Part shown: in pieces, positions 12,187-23,312 of the stretch
How positions within the stretch are numbered: position 1 is the first letter of the stretch
Layout of the letters: each line of letters opens with the position of its first letter
Assembly: GCA_015039465.1 (NCBI GenBank)
Contig: MU130224.1
Span: 431,492 to 495,491 of the forward strand
Direction: 5' to 3'
Length of the DNA: 64,000 bases
Source: Phlegmacium glaucopus
Lineage: Eukaryota; Basidiomycota; Agaricomycetes; Agaricales; Cortinariaceae
Notes under the pieces: model-generated
The model's database searches: none
Told to the model about the DNA's origin: nothing
What the model saw: the letters and a program-made list of their open reading frames with translations, nothing else
Program-made: the position numbers and the translations under genes

Positions 12187-12469
12187 TGTAATGATATATG
12201 CTCGTCATGTGGTGTTAGCACGTGCGAGTCGAGTGCTACTTCCGCTGATACCAATGGATACCCAGCCTGAGTATATATTCTCATTTTTCCCGTTATTCTT
12301 TCTTTCCCTCAGTTGATTCACAGAACGTGTCAACTGAGGTGTGTATATTTCTTTATTACCGATTCCTATTTACTTATGTACCTTATCAGAGTTCTGGACT
12401 GTTAATAGGTATTGTACAAATACAGTTGATTCACAGAACGTGTCAACTGAGAGTTCTGGACTGTTAATA
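12187..12469 (+). repeat. 5' LTR of the copia element
   Basis: Begins TGTAATGATATATG and ends CTGTTAATA. It contains two copies of a short inverted motif (CAGTTGATTCACAGAACGTG followed by TCAACTG), each followed by GTTCTGGACTGTTAATA or a close variant. The unusual ..TAATA end is fixed by the matching 3' copy and by the flanking duplication. Confidence 0.93.
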
Positions 12470-12483
12470 GGTTATGGGCCCCG
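12470..12483 (+). promoter_or_regulatory. Primer-binding site, half-tRNA type
   Basis: GGTTATGGGCCCCG starts immediately after the 5' LTR. It is complementary to an anticodon stem-loop of the form GGGCCCATAACC (CAT anticodon), the pattern used by copia-type elements primed by a cleaved initiator tRNA-Met. The same motif abuts the 5' LTR of the minus-strand copia at 58684. The tRNA assignment is inference. Confidence 0.65.
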
Positions 12484-12595
12484 GCTTACACGGTTACACC
12501 TTTAAAACGAAATCGACAACTATAACAGAATTGACTACTGAAACTTGAACCACCGAAACTGAGACTAAGCGACAGGAATAATATAATCCAAGTCT

Positions 12596-15124
12596 ATGTC
12601 TCAACCAGCGAACTTTGTGTTACCAACAGAGGAGAAGTTTGACGGCTCAAATTGGGCTGAATGGAAAGAATTAATCACTTCGGCAGCGAAATCTCGTGGG
12701 GTAATGGGATACCTTGATGGAACCATCCCGAGACCAGCGACACCTTCCTCCAGTACCGATCCCAGTCTCATACCTATACCCGCCACACCGACAGCCTACT
12801 GGGGATCAAAGAAACCTAGTCAGGACGAATGGGAACAGCGTAACGCATACGCACAAGGACTGGTTGCACTAAACGTTAAAAACCCTATTGGGCATGGAGT
12901 AAACCTCGATGGTACGGCAGCCAATAGTTGGAAATCACTCACCGACATCCAAGATAAGGTCACAGATATCGGAAGATTAGCGGCAGGGAATTTACTACGA
13001 TCCATCCGCCATACCGAGGGAAACGACCTAGATGCACATTTCTGTGCACTCCGGAAGGCATGGAAAAGGTACAACGATCAAGGGGGGAGGATGGATGATA
13101 CCGATTTTCGAATGGTAGTGTTAGCCTCTATGCCAAAGGAGTGGATGATATTCATTTCGACCCTGGGCGCTTATACTACATCAACGGGAGTAATTGCACA
13201 GATCATGGCGCACGACTCTATGCTAGCCCGTGATCGTCCATCTCAGGGTAACCCTGCGGTAGTAAAAGCATTAGCGACTGCCCAGAATCAACGATCCCAA
13301 CAGACCTGCGCAAACCCAGTATGTGGACGTGTCGGACACACTATAGACAAGTGTTTCAAACCTGGAGGAGGGATGGAAGGTCAATACCCTGATTGGTGGA
13401 AGAAGAAAGGCGGAGCGACCTCCTCTACACAAAAACCCAAGCCTACAGCGAATGCTGTGACAACCGATAGCGCAGTTGGATCCACCAGTCAAGACGGAGA
13501 GTTCTACGCCCTCGTAACAGATGCCAGCCCATCCCAAACGGATATGCCTCACCAACAAGTCGTAACCTTTGCCGATTCAGCTTGTAGCGACCACTGTTTC
13601 GTTAATAAATCCGATTTTTCCACATATAAACCCTTCCACGATAAGGACGGTGACACAGCTGCAAGGGGAGGCAAATTTAAGATCAGTGGAACAGGGCGAG
13701 TCGAGAAGCGGGTCATTTTCGACGGACGTGTTATATTACTGGCTTTTGAGAACGCTATCCATGCCCCAGATCTCAACCACAATCTGATCTCAATTGGTCG
13801 ACTTGACAAAGCTGGGTGTTATTCGGTTTTTGGAGGCGGGGGGATGATATGTATGACCAGTGAAGGGAAACCGTTCCTGTCTGGTATAGTCGCTGGTTCA
13901 GAGGGGACCATGTATGAGGTAGAAGTTTACCCACCGACTGGACCATTAAACCAGAGACAACAGAGTAAGCCCCTGCCATCGACCAATGCCGCTAAAGAAG
14001 CACATGCTAGGGTTCTTGTTTTCGCCACTCGTTCCCACAATAAGCCAGCAGATATTGATACATGGCACCGACGACTTGGCCACGTCGGCTATTCAGTGAT
14101 CCAGAGGATGGGGCATGAACAAATGGTTAAGGGGATGGAAATAACCTCATATGAAAAAGGTCAGGGATCATGCGAGGACTGCATAATGGGGAAACATACC
14201 CGGAGGCCTTTCGACGATAACCCAGCTCGAGAAACCGAGGTTCTGGAGAGAGTCTACATTGACTTGTGGGGGCCAGCCCGAACTCGATCTAACGGAGGGA
14301 AGGAGTACATGATGCAGGCAGTTGATGGGAAGAGTACTCACACAGAGGGTTATTACCTAGCCGACAAAAATGCGGAGACCACACTTGAGGCTTTCAAGTC
14401 TTACCACGTCATGGCTGAGAGGCAAACTGGGAGGAAATTGAAATGCGTCAGAACAGATGGGGGTGGAGAATTTTGCAACGAGCTGTGGGATTCTTACTGT
14501 AAGGAACTTGGGATCATTCACGAAACCACTTCCGCTTACTCATCACAATCCAACGGCGTTGTTGAACGTGCTAATCGGACAGTCATCGAACGAGTCAGAG
14601 TATTACTGCATGACAGCGGCTTACCTCCATCGATGTGGTGCGAGGTCGCATCCACCGTACTCTACCTGAAAGATTTTGTCCCCACGGCTCGACGCCCCAG
14701 CACTACTCCATTCGAAGACTGGCGTGGTTTCCAACCTGACATCTCACACTTACGTCCTTTTGGGTGCACGGCTTATGCGAAGATTCCGGTAGAAACTGGT
14801 GGAGGCAAATTAGCACCACGCTCCATCAAATGTACCTTGATCGGCTATTTTGGTCGTGATGCATACCGGGTTTTCGACAAGTCGACAGGCAAAACATATC
14901 GTTGTCGAGATGTCATATTTGAGGAAGGGATCGGCCATCGTACGATAAGCGCCCAACCGGTCTTGAACGAGGGGGAGCTTGTTGACCAACGAGTTGATCA
15001 CGTCGTTCTTCAACCAACCAATGACGCTACACCTACCCCAGACCCAGGTCTTATCCCTGCTCACACAACCGTCGTGTTGAATTTAGGTGTCGAGTTTGCA
15101 GAACTATGCTTATACGAAACTTAA
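12596..15124 (+). CDS. copia Gag-protease-integrase (N-terminal part of polyprotein)
   Basis: Open frame of 842 codons starting MSQPANFVLPTEEKFDG, whose last ~16 codons come from an inserted LTR. Gag: DGSNWAEWKELI at the start and a zinc knuckle CANPVCGRVGHTIDKC (residues ~239-254). Protease: FADSACSDHCFV (~residue 325), where the usual active-site D-S/T-G reads D-S-A. Integrase: HHCC motif (WHRRLGHVG .. CEDCIMGKH), then catalytic acids in YIDLWGP, VRTDGGGEF and SNGVVERANRT, followed by the GCTAYAKIP and GYFGRDAYRVFD C-terminal segments. All integrase residues are intact. Coding sequence of the element is lost after AHTTVV where the solo LTR begins (15075). Removing 274 bp (269-bp LTR plus 5-bp duplication) would restore phase with the downstream frame, consistent with a formerly single polyprotein. 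Confidence 0.93.
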   Translation: MSQPANFVLPTEEKFDGSNWAEWKELITSAAKSRGVMGYLDGTIPRPATPSSSTDPSLIPIPATPTAYWGSKKPSQDEWEQRNAYAQGLVALNVKNPIGHGVNLDGTAANSWKSLTDIQDKVTDIGRLAAGNLLRSIRHTEGNDLDAHFCALRKAWKRYNDQGGRMDDTDFRMVVLASMPKEWMIFISTLGAYTTSTGVIAQIMAHDSMLARDRPSQGNPAVVKALATAQNQRSQQTCANPVCGRVGHTIDKCFKPGGGMEGQYPDWWKKKGGATSSTQKPKPTANAVTTDSAVGSTSQDGEFYALVTDASPSQTDMPHQQVVTFADSACSDHCFVNKSDFSTYKPFHDKDGDTAARGGKFKISGTGRVEKRVIFDGRVILLAFENAIHAPDLNHNLISIGRLDKAGCYSVFGGGGMICMTSEGKPFLSGIVAGSEGTMYEVEVYPPTGPLNQRQQSKPLPSTNAAKEAHARVLVFATRSHNKPADIDTWHRRLGHVGYSVIQRMGHEQMVKGMEITSYEKGQGSCEDCIMGKHTRRPFDDNPARETEVLERVYIDLWGPARTRSNGGKEYMMQAVDGKSTHTEGYYLADKNAETTLEAFKSYHVMAERQTGRKLKCVRTDGGGEFCNELWDSYCKELGIIHETTSAYSSQSNGVVERANRTVIERVRVLLHDSGLPPSMWCEVASTVLYLKDFVPTARRPSTTPFEDWRGFQPDISHLRPFGCTAYAKIPVETGGGKLAPRSIKCTLIGYFGRDAYRVFDKSTGKTYRCRDVIFEEGIGHRTISAQPVLNEGELVDQRVDHVVLQPTNDATPTPDPGLIPAHTTVVLNLGVEFAELCLYET

Positions 15125-15343
15125 GTAGAACTTAGGTTTTGTATGAGGGCGGGAGTATGCGCTAGTATTGGTGCAAACCGATGAGGAGTCCCCTCCTCAA
15201 AGGTTTGCTTAAATACCTATGTACAAGTGGCTTTGCTAATGATAACAATCTACGAGTAAATACCGCTATTGGTCGCATACTAACTACGTGATGATGATGC
15301 AAAATGGCGCGACTAGCACGCAATGTTCTAGAATATTCCAACA
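15075..15343 (+). repeat. Solo LTR inserted in the copia pol gene
   Basis: 269 bp, begins TGTTGAATTTAGG and ends ATATTCCAACA, with an exact 5-bp duplication CGTCG on both sides (15070-15074 and 15344-15348). The same family gives solo LTRs at 27446-27716 and 40393-40661 in the opposite orientation (shared CGGGAGTATGC, GACCAATAGCGG-type and GCTTAAATAC blocks). Its insertion converts the copia pol into two frames. Confidence 0.93.
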
Positions 15344-17180
15344 CGTCGTTACGCCTACAGTCCCACAACCAGTCGTCCCACAGCTCATCCCTCAGACCAC
15401 TCGACGATCGACCCGCGTTACACGTCCTACAGAGGCTTTACAACGGTCCCACGCTTCAGAAAGAGAGATTAAGGAGGCAGCTAGTCTGGGGAAGGAGTGG
15501 GCAACCGATGACGCACCAACTGGTGTATTGACTGCCTATATTGAATCAATGGCACTCGAAACGGCTACAAACCTACTCCCCGATCCCGAGAACTTTTGGC
15601 TACCTAATTCATACTGTGAAGCCATGACGCGCCCAGATATCTGGTTAGGCCCAATCGAGAAGGAGTTGAGGGTAATGAAGGATAGGAATGTTTGGGAAGA
15701 AATTGACCCACTTCCTGATGTCCGCACTATTGGAACACGTTGGACATTCGCGAATAAATACGACTCAGACGGTAAACTTACTGGACGAAAGGCACGTCTC
15801 GTTGCAAAGGGTTTCACTCAAATTCCCGGAGTGGATTTCTTCGAGACTTATGCTTCAGTAGTCCGTTACGAGTCACTCCGAATGAACCTTGCCATCGCAG
15901 CTGCCAATGACATGGAGACCTGGCAAGTGGACTACGTAGCCGCTTATTTAAACTCAAAACCCCAAGCCGATATTTACATTGAATTACCAGACGGAGCTAA
16001 AGTACAGGACAAGATCGGAAAGTTGAACAGGACTCTGTATGGAACGATGGACGGGGCATATAACTGGTGGGAGACGTTGGATGCTGAGATGTCAGAATTG
16101 GGATACTACCGTTCGAAGGCTGATCCGTCAGTACGCTCACGACATGCAGATGGCAATGTCACTATCACAAGCACGTATACCGACGATACAACAGGCATTT
16201 CTTCTTCTCGTGATGAGGCAGAGAGAGCGAAGCACGAGCTTGGATGGAATTATGAGGTGAAGGATTTGGGAGAAGCTAACATGATTCTCGGAATTCACGT
16301 CGAACGCGATAGGCCAGCTGGAACGATCTCGATATCCCAACGAGCCTACCTCGAGAGAGTATTGAAACGCTTTGGGATGTCGGACTGTAATGTTAAATCG
16401 ACACCATTACCACTTGGTGTAGTCCTCTCCAAAGACCAAGGCCCTAAATCACAAGAAGACCGTGTATTCATGGCAGACAAGCCTTACCGAGAAGTCCTTG
16501 GGTCTATCATGTATGCGCAGATCGGTACTCGACCTGACTTATCCTACGCGGTCTCAACCCTCAGCAAATATGCATCGAATCCAGGGATTGCTCATTGGCA
16601 TGCACTCATGCATGTATTACGGTACATTAAGGCTACGCTCCACTACAAAATCACATACGGCGGAGATGGCTTCAAAGACCTTAGACCGATTGGATGGGTA
16701 GACGCCAGTTATGGGGGAGATATCGACTCGCGCCGATCATGTGCTGGCTACGTCTTCGTTCAAGCAGGTGGACCTACAGCTTGGAGTGCTCAATATCAAC
16801 AGACGGTCGCACTCTCAACGACAGAGGCAGAATATATGGCAGTCTCTCGAGCAGCTAAACAAATACTGTGGATGTATTCCGAGATGGGGGAGGTTGGGTA
16901 TGCCCAGGAGAAACCCGGGATCCTTTACAATGATAATTCGGGGGCTGTCGCATTGACCAAGAACACCAAACACAATTCACGCGTCAAGCACATCGATATT
17001 AGGCACCACTTCATTCGTGAATGCGTCGAGAATGGAGATATTTCAGTGCTCCATGTATCCTCAGCCAACAACCTCGCGGATTTATTCACTAAGGCACTCG
17101 GACGTGTCGCTCATCAACGCGCATGTGTTTTATTACGATTATGCGAAGGCACCACACGTCTCGAGCAAGGGGGAGTGTAA
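15344..17180 (+). CDS. copia reverse transcriptase-RNase H (C-terminal part of polyprotein)
   Basis: The element-derived frame resumes after the solo LTR with VTPTVPQPVVPQ; an open frame runs back to 15288, but those first codons are LTR sequence. RT: VWEEIDPLPD, GTRWTFANKYDSDG, RLVAKGFTQIPGVDF, the first catalytic Asp in WQVDYVAAYLN and the YTDD box in STYTDDTTGIS. RNase H: VDASYGG, STTEAEYMAV, YNDNSGAVAL and the RVKHIDIRHHFIREC signature, ending DLFTKALG. All catalytic residues are present. The stop TAA (17178-17180) lies inside the first bases of the 3' LTR, so the frame reads through the purine tract (AAGGGGGAG, 17167-17175). On its own this frame has no natural start codon, so it is not expected to be expressed without the upstream half. 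Confidence 0.93.
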
Positions 17181-17458
17181 TGATATATGCTCGTCATGTG
17201 GTGTTAGCACGTGCGAGTCGAGTGCTACTTCCGCTGATACCAATGGATACCCAGCCTGAGTATATATTCTCATTTTTCCCGTTATTCTTTCTTTCCCTCA
17301 GTTGATTCACAGAACGTGTCAACTGAGGTGTGTATATTTCTTTATTACCGATTCCTATTTACTTATGTACCTTATCAGAGTTCTGGACTGTTAATAGGTA
17401 TTGTACAAATACAGTTGATTCACAGAACGTGTCAACTGAGAGTTCTGGACTGTTAATA
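17176..17458 (+). repeat. 3' LTR of the copia element
   Basis: 283 bp, apparently identical to the 5' LTR throughout, directly after the purine tract and followed by the target duplication ATCTA (17459-17463). Confidence 0.93.
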
Positions 17459-18011
17459 ATCTAGCTACTCAAATATTTTGGTGATTTTACAAAATTTATT
17501 TAGCAAGATAGAAAAAAAGTGGCTCAAGCCATCAGCAACACTATGCTCAGCTAATTAAGGTTGATAGTATGGATTTGGTTAATTTTTTGCCTAAAAAGTA
17601 TATATTGAGGCCTAATTATAAGCCCATATATATATGATATCAAATATTACATTTTATAGAGCAACAAAAATACAACCTGTTGCACTGCTGGCACAGGAAT
17701 ATTTACAAATAACAGGTTTGGGAAATATTTTGGTCATTGTTTGAATTTTGTAAATATTTATGTTTGCTGGTAAATTCATTGAGAAATATAAACACCTTCT
17801 ATATAAGTAAAAAAATATTTTTACTTATATAGAAGGTGTTTATATTTCTCAATGAATTTACGCTCCTTACTCGTGACTGTAGCTGATACTGATTCTGATA
17901 CTGAGTTTGAATATGTATTATGTAATTAATCACCGACGAAGACGATGGAACAATGATGGAACAAAACACTTACATTTCTAACATTTGTAAATGTAAATTG
18001 CCACTGCTTCC
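17459..18011. other. AT-rich intergenic stretch with a large palindrome
   Basis: No gene. Probably the left, non-coding end of the transposon-like gene that starts at 18012; no terminal inverted repeat pairing with the 23-24 kb region was found. Confidence 0.4.
17770..17861. repeat. Near-perfect 92-bp palindrome
   Basis: Two arms of 46 bases run from GTAAATTCATTGAGAAATAT inward to the centre at 17815/17816 and back out to the exact complement ending GAATTTAC. Only one base pair near the centre (A/A at 17814 and 17817) fails to match, so it can extrude as a hairpin with almost no loop. It may be two abutting terminal repeats of a deleted element. Confidence 0.9.
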
Positions 18012-21000
18012 ATGCCAAATCAGACACTCTCATCCCTGAGCCCTCATGAACCTTGGATATCCGGGTTGGAATCTCCATTGATGTTCCAGCCTGAACTGTT
18101 TTCAGGCACCCTTAGCAACCTGCCGATGGTGTGAGTACTCAAGCTCTCGTTTGCTCTCGTTTAAATGCCGTGGTACTGATGCTGTATTTTCAGTTCATCT
18201 CACTGTGAGGATGATGCTTTTGGGACATTGGGACCAGGTGTGTGAATATTCAATATTGGGACTTGAACCAGCTCATCAGCTAACAAATTCCGTTATAGGG
18301 TGCATTGTTCCCATGACTGACACACTGTCAGCTTCGAATTCTCCAAATGGACCCGGTTCTGGCTCCCACCTACCTGCCGAAACCCTGTTGAACAATGAGT
18401 CTGGCATTAGGCAGCATAAACGTGGGCGTCCCAAGGGCAGCAAAAATAAGTCATCTCTTTCAATTATCACCACCTCACCAAAGCCTCCACGCCCTCGTGG
18501 CCGCCCCCGTGGATCTGGTCCAAAGCAGCGAGCGCAAGCTCAACAAGAAACCGATGGAAACGTTAGCCAGAGGCGAGGTGTTGGACGGCCCAGAAAAGAA
18601 CCTGCTGTAGGGCCAGTTGTAATCGACTTTGGGAGCCATGTATGTTTCTTTTCCCTTGCTTCTGATTTTTTTTACACATCTAATTGAATTTTAGATTATT
18701 TCTGGTACATGCTCCGGAATGCAACCAACTCCCTCAACATCCCCTCCCTTGCATTGTCCTGCTGCTCCTCCCTTGGCCAATACCTCTTCTCTTGAGGCCC
18801 CAACTTCTGAGCTCGGGCCATCAATTCAATCACCTTCAGGCTCTGTCCCTGTTGGCTACAATCGTATGCAATCCGCAGCACAACAGCAGGCTGAGGTAGA
18901 TTCACGCAATATCCGGTTGTCTCTCGTCATTCCGGAGGAGGATCCACAGCGCATTGTTGATCTGGGTGAGGAGGATGATATACTGCAGGCAACTGGTGAG
19001 GGTTTGGGGTGTGAGGATATTGGTGAAGAGGAAGGGGATGAGGTTGACAATGAACATGACCCAGAAGAATGTATGACCACAGGGGAGAAGAAGCATCGCC
19101 TTCCACCCACATGGCTACATGAGACTTTCAAGGCCTGTCTTGCAGAAGTGGCGCCTGAGCTTCGAAACAGTGAGGGCCTGCCCCCATTGTACTACCGCGA
19201 CCAGACCTTCTGGTTTCCCCATCAATCTACTTTTTTTCTTTTATGACACAACAACATAAATCCCCAGAAACTCTACAACCCTCATTTCTTTCTTTGGGAC
19301 CCACTACCTCTCTGTAACGGCATTCCATGTCCAAATTGCCAAACAATTCTCTAACGACATACAAACATTTCTTTCCCTCGACATTGTGTTGACACCACAT
19401 CCACATTTTGGATCATTGGATACCGCTACCGTTGTCGACAGTGCCTTCACCCAAAGTCAAAAAAGAACTCTGTCACCTTTCGGAGCTGGGACAGCCGGAT
19501 ACTTAATATGCTCCCACGTGCACTTGCTGATGAGTTTCCAGCACATTTGAGCCATCGGAGTGGGATGTCGAAACCACTTTTTTTGTGGATGAGATCTTGT
19601 TTCCAGAATGGGATGGGTCCCAAGCAGTTTGCGGATGCGCTTCGTGTCCAGCACCTGCTTAGCTATGATGAGCTGCACCTTCAATACCTTCACTCCCTAG
19701 CAGCTCGTAAATTAGATGGTTGGTTAGGACAAAAATATCAGTCTTTTCTGGCGTTTGATGCCCGAGTGGGTTGCATGGATTTGTACCAAGTTCACAGTGG
19801 TTGTGTGATATGTACGACAAATTTATTGAAGATCATCGACAATACTTCAACCAACATACTGCCATGCTGAGTGCGGAAATCTGTGCAATTGATCATAGCC
19901 ACAAGGTAAATTCTCTCATATCTTGTGCTTTGTTATATCTGAAACTTAGATAGATCACCAAACACATTGCGAGAGTAAATGGTGTGAAAATCTTCACAGC
20001 TCTGCTTACTGTCACCAATGAAAAGGGTGAGATCCGCTTGTGTAACCTTGTGGCAACAAAAGCACATGCCGAATATGCCCCTGCCTTGGAAGGGATGTGA
20101 GATTCCCTTGAACTCTATGGGTTGAACCAACCTTCAGTGATCTATACCGACAATATTTTGGCTGACTGAGACTTCTTAGAGACAACATTCCCCTCACTAC
20201 ATGAAAATGTTATCCCAATTGAGAAGTATAGCAACCTTGAGCCATTGACCATTCCTGCTGATGTCCAAGTCTTCCTCAAAAACTCGGCTCAATCAATCAA
20301 TGACGCAATGTCCACTATCCTCGACAATCTTTCCAATTCCAACTCAACAATCACCCTTGGCTTTGACTCTGAATGGAATGTTGAGGTTTCTGGAAATGGA
20401 TCTGTATTTCATCGTGGAAAGACAGCTATTGTGCAAATTGCGTATGAAAAGAGAGTATATATCCTACAGGTGTGAATCATTAAACTCATATCTGAAGACC
20501 ATATCATTTAACCAATGCTTGACATAGATTGGAGATATGCTCGCAGGGGGTGAGCTTCCTCAGAAATTAAAACTGCTCCTCCGTCATCCTAAGGTGCTGA
20601 AGGCAGGTCGCCTCGTTGGTGCAGACCTAAAATACCTTCAAGCTGCCTGTCATTCAACTTCTCCTTTTGTTGGTGGGCTGGATCTTGCAAAATATGCTAA
20701 AGATCGACAAGTCATCCCTCACGCAACCTGTGGTCTGGCAGACCTGTGTGCAAAGGTTTTGGGAAAGCGACTGAGCAAAAACATTTCAGAATGTGTTAGT
20801 CAGGCATGGGAAAATGAAACATTGACCCATAATCAACTTGCCTATGCTGCCACAGATGCGTACGCAGCACTCCTGATATTTAACAAACTTTCAAGTGTGG
20901 ATGTCCCTCAGCCGCTTCCAGCAGAACCCAAAATATTCACACCCATACTCCTTTATAGCATGGATAACACCATCATGATTGCTCGAGGTCAAATTTCAAG

Positions 21001-23159
21001 CCACATGAAGGATATTGATGCAAATCGCAGTGGCAGGGTCAGCACAAAATATGATGACATCATCATAACACCACCCCGCATTATCGTTGACATTCTTGAG
21101 ATTTTGGTGCCTGGAGCCATGGTTTCAACACACAATCAGAGGGCTTTAAACTCCTTTGGACCAGTCCCTTTTTCAGTAGTAGCTTTGCGCAGTCACCTTC
21201 GAGTGTTCCATCCTGCAACGTTTGAAGTCTCAGGCCCCAACCCGGAATCACACCCACCTCCTGGCAGACAGGAACAGTACACCTCAACCAAGTTGGCTAC
21301 TATTCCAGCTGACATTCAAGAGGACTTTGCCGATACTACCAACAGCATATCCATTTCAGATATTATTTTTGAGACTGCCGAACCTGACAATGAACTTGCT
21401 AAAGCTCCATCTAGTCATTCTTGTGAGGTTGATCCACAAAGTGCTGCAGATGGTGAGGCCATCATTGGACCCCCTCCCCATGCCAATGAGTGGGACAACA
21501 TTATTCAAAGCCGTGTTTTAAAAGACCCATTCCACATCTTTAATATGTTTCGCCCACCCACAAACGATGGACTCCGTATTGGATTCGCTCGTGCATTACG
21601 GGATGCATTATTCATTCCTGATTTGTCAGATAGAAAATGTATTGAAGCCTGGGGCTCAACCCAAGACCCGCCACGTACCTTTAATCAAATCTGGGCAAGT
21701 AACCCATCATGGGTCTGGCGTTGGTGCAAACGTGTCATTCCCCCTCCACACATCTTACACCCTCTTGTTTCTGACATATTCCAGACATACAGACCCTTGA
21801 AGGATGCTGCCACTGGCGTTCCTTTGTTCAACCAGAACAGTTGGCGGGCCGCCAAAAAAGTGCTCGATCTTATCAAGAATGGGTTTGTCTCAGACCCACC
21901 TGGCGTCGCATTGTATACTGTCTTTGGATTGGACAAAAAAGCTGGTAATCTCCCACTCTATCGGTGCTGTCAAGGGACCAATTCTACTGAAGGTGGTGTT
22001 CACACACACCTTCAATCACGGCTTCCAACCTCTGGTGCCTCAGTACAACATGTACATGCCTGTTTAATGGATTTTGTTTATCGCCACAACTGCCTCGTTC
22101 ATCATTTCCTATTTTTGTCTGCTGTAAGCTAAAGGGGTTGTATACAAGGTTGGAACATTTAACTCTACTGGAGTTCCATATCTTGGTCATTTCGCAGGTT
22201 GGGTCACTTGTGACATTCAAGAATACACATCCTTTCTATTGGATATATTGGTTGAACCTAGGAAATAGGAGGGTGGGTCAACGGGAACCTTTACTTGCCT
22301 ACCTCCGAGTCATTGGGGATTCTTCGCATCCCTGACGAGATTCAACATGCATCTGGTATGGCTGAATTCTCCCCATCTGTTGACCAAAAGCAAAAGCATG
22401 CTTTCCTTGCAGAGCTTCACGGCACCCGAAAGCCAGTCCTTCCAATTCACACGACAGCAGAGAAGAACCTTTTCACCACTCTCATGAAAAACAACCGTGA
22501 ATTCAACACAACCTCAGGTCCAATTTGGAAAAACGCAGTCAAAGTATGGAACTATCATGCAGATACAAATCAGGGGATTTCGTACAAGGTTTTGACCTTC
22601 ATCTAATCTCAAGATCCAATGACTTATTTTTTTTTAGTTAACAGAACAGCTAAAGACGTATTACAACACCTGGAAGACCAGACTCAACATCAAAGAGTCG
22701 CTCTCAATGACCTATGATGCTCGAAAACACCTTGTACCACTCCTTACAGACTCATATCACTCAGAAATAGCACCACCTGTCCCCGAGAACAGGTTAAAGC
22801 CCCATATCGTCGAAAAGGGCTTTGCCTACCTTTCTGAACACGCCGACATTCCCGTCTTAAACCCCAAGGAAGCTCTTGCCATGCATAATGACAGCCCATA
22901 CACACCAGTGGTACACCAGAGCCAGGAGCGATCAGTTCAAGAGCAACTCACACACAAAAGGGTTGCAGAGAGTGTTCTACAACTTCGGCCTCTCAAAAAA
23001 CCATGCAAAAGTCGAACATGTGCAAAATGTGGGAAGATTACATGCCCTGGCCGACAGCGAGTTAAAAATTGCAAGAATCCTTGCCAAGATTGTAGCAAGG
23101 TCAATTATGAAGGTAGAAATACAAAACGGCCTCACCTCACTTGTTCGGGAGAGCGGTGA
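18012..23159 (+). pseudogene. Decayed transposon-like gene: AT-hooks, Cys motif domain, DDE-like core, DEDDy exonuclease, Cys-rich tail
   Basis: The intron-containing reading starts MPNQTLSSLSPHE. Order of parts: (1) AT-hook cluster KRGRPKGSKNK, PRGRPRGSG, GVGRPRKEP; (2) acidic linker; (3) a conserved block resembling the fungal DUF6729 region (LPPTWLHETF.. FFLWDPLPLCNGIPCPNC.. GYRYRCRQC); (4) a DDE-like core with ICAIDHSHK then VIYTDN (19.9-20.2 kb); (5) a WRN-like 3'-5' exonuclease with DxE in GFDSEW, the second Asp in LVGADLKYLQ and the YxxxD motif YAATD, all intact (20.3-20.9 kb); (6) a long C-terminal region including GVPYLGHFAGWVTCDIQEY; (7) a Cys-rich tail RTCAKCGKITCPG .. NPCQDCSK ending at 23159. 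Stops at 20098-20100 and 20167-20169, others near 19.24 and 22.26 kb, and a frameshift near 19.8 kb show it is dead. Assignment as a transposase is inference from the DDE pattern and AT-hooks. Confidence 0.75.
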
Positions 23160-23312
23160 TGTGATTGAATTTGTTTTTGCAAGGTAATCAAAGGATTACC
23201 GTTTTTAGGAATTTGTCTACAACAAATCCAGAAACCAATAACTTTAATGACCAACAAACTCTGTTTTTGTGCAAGTTGGGGTTTCCTTGAAAGTATAACC
23301 AGTATACTCTTG

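Larger units (their letters stand above)
12187..17458 (+). mobile_element. Structurally complete Ty1/copia retrotransposon with identical LTRs
   Basis: 5,272 bp bounded by two 283-bp LTRs (12187-12469 and 17176-17458) that I could not distinguish by eye, flanked by an exact 5-bp duplication ATCTA (12182-12186 and 17459-17463). A primer-binding site follows the 5' LTR and a purine tract precedes the 3' LTR. The internal order gag, protease, integrase, RT, RNase H is that of copia. Identical LTRs mean recent insertion. The coding region is split by a solo LTR at 15075-15343. Confidence 0.95.
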
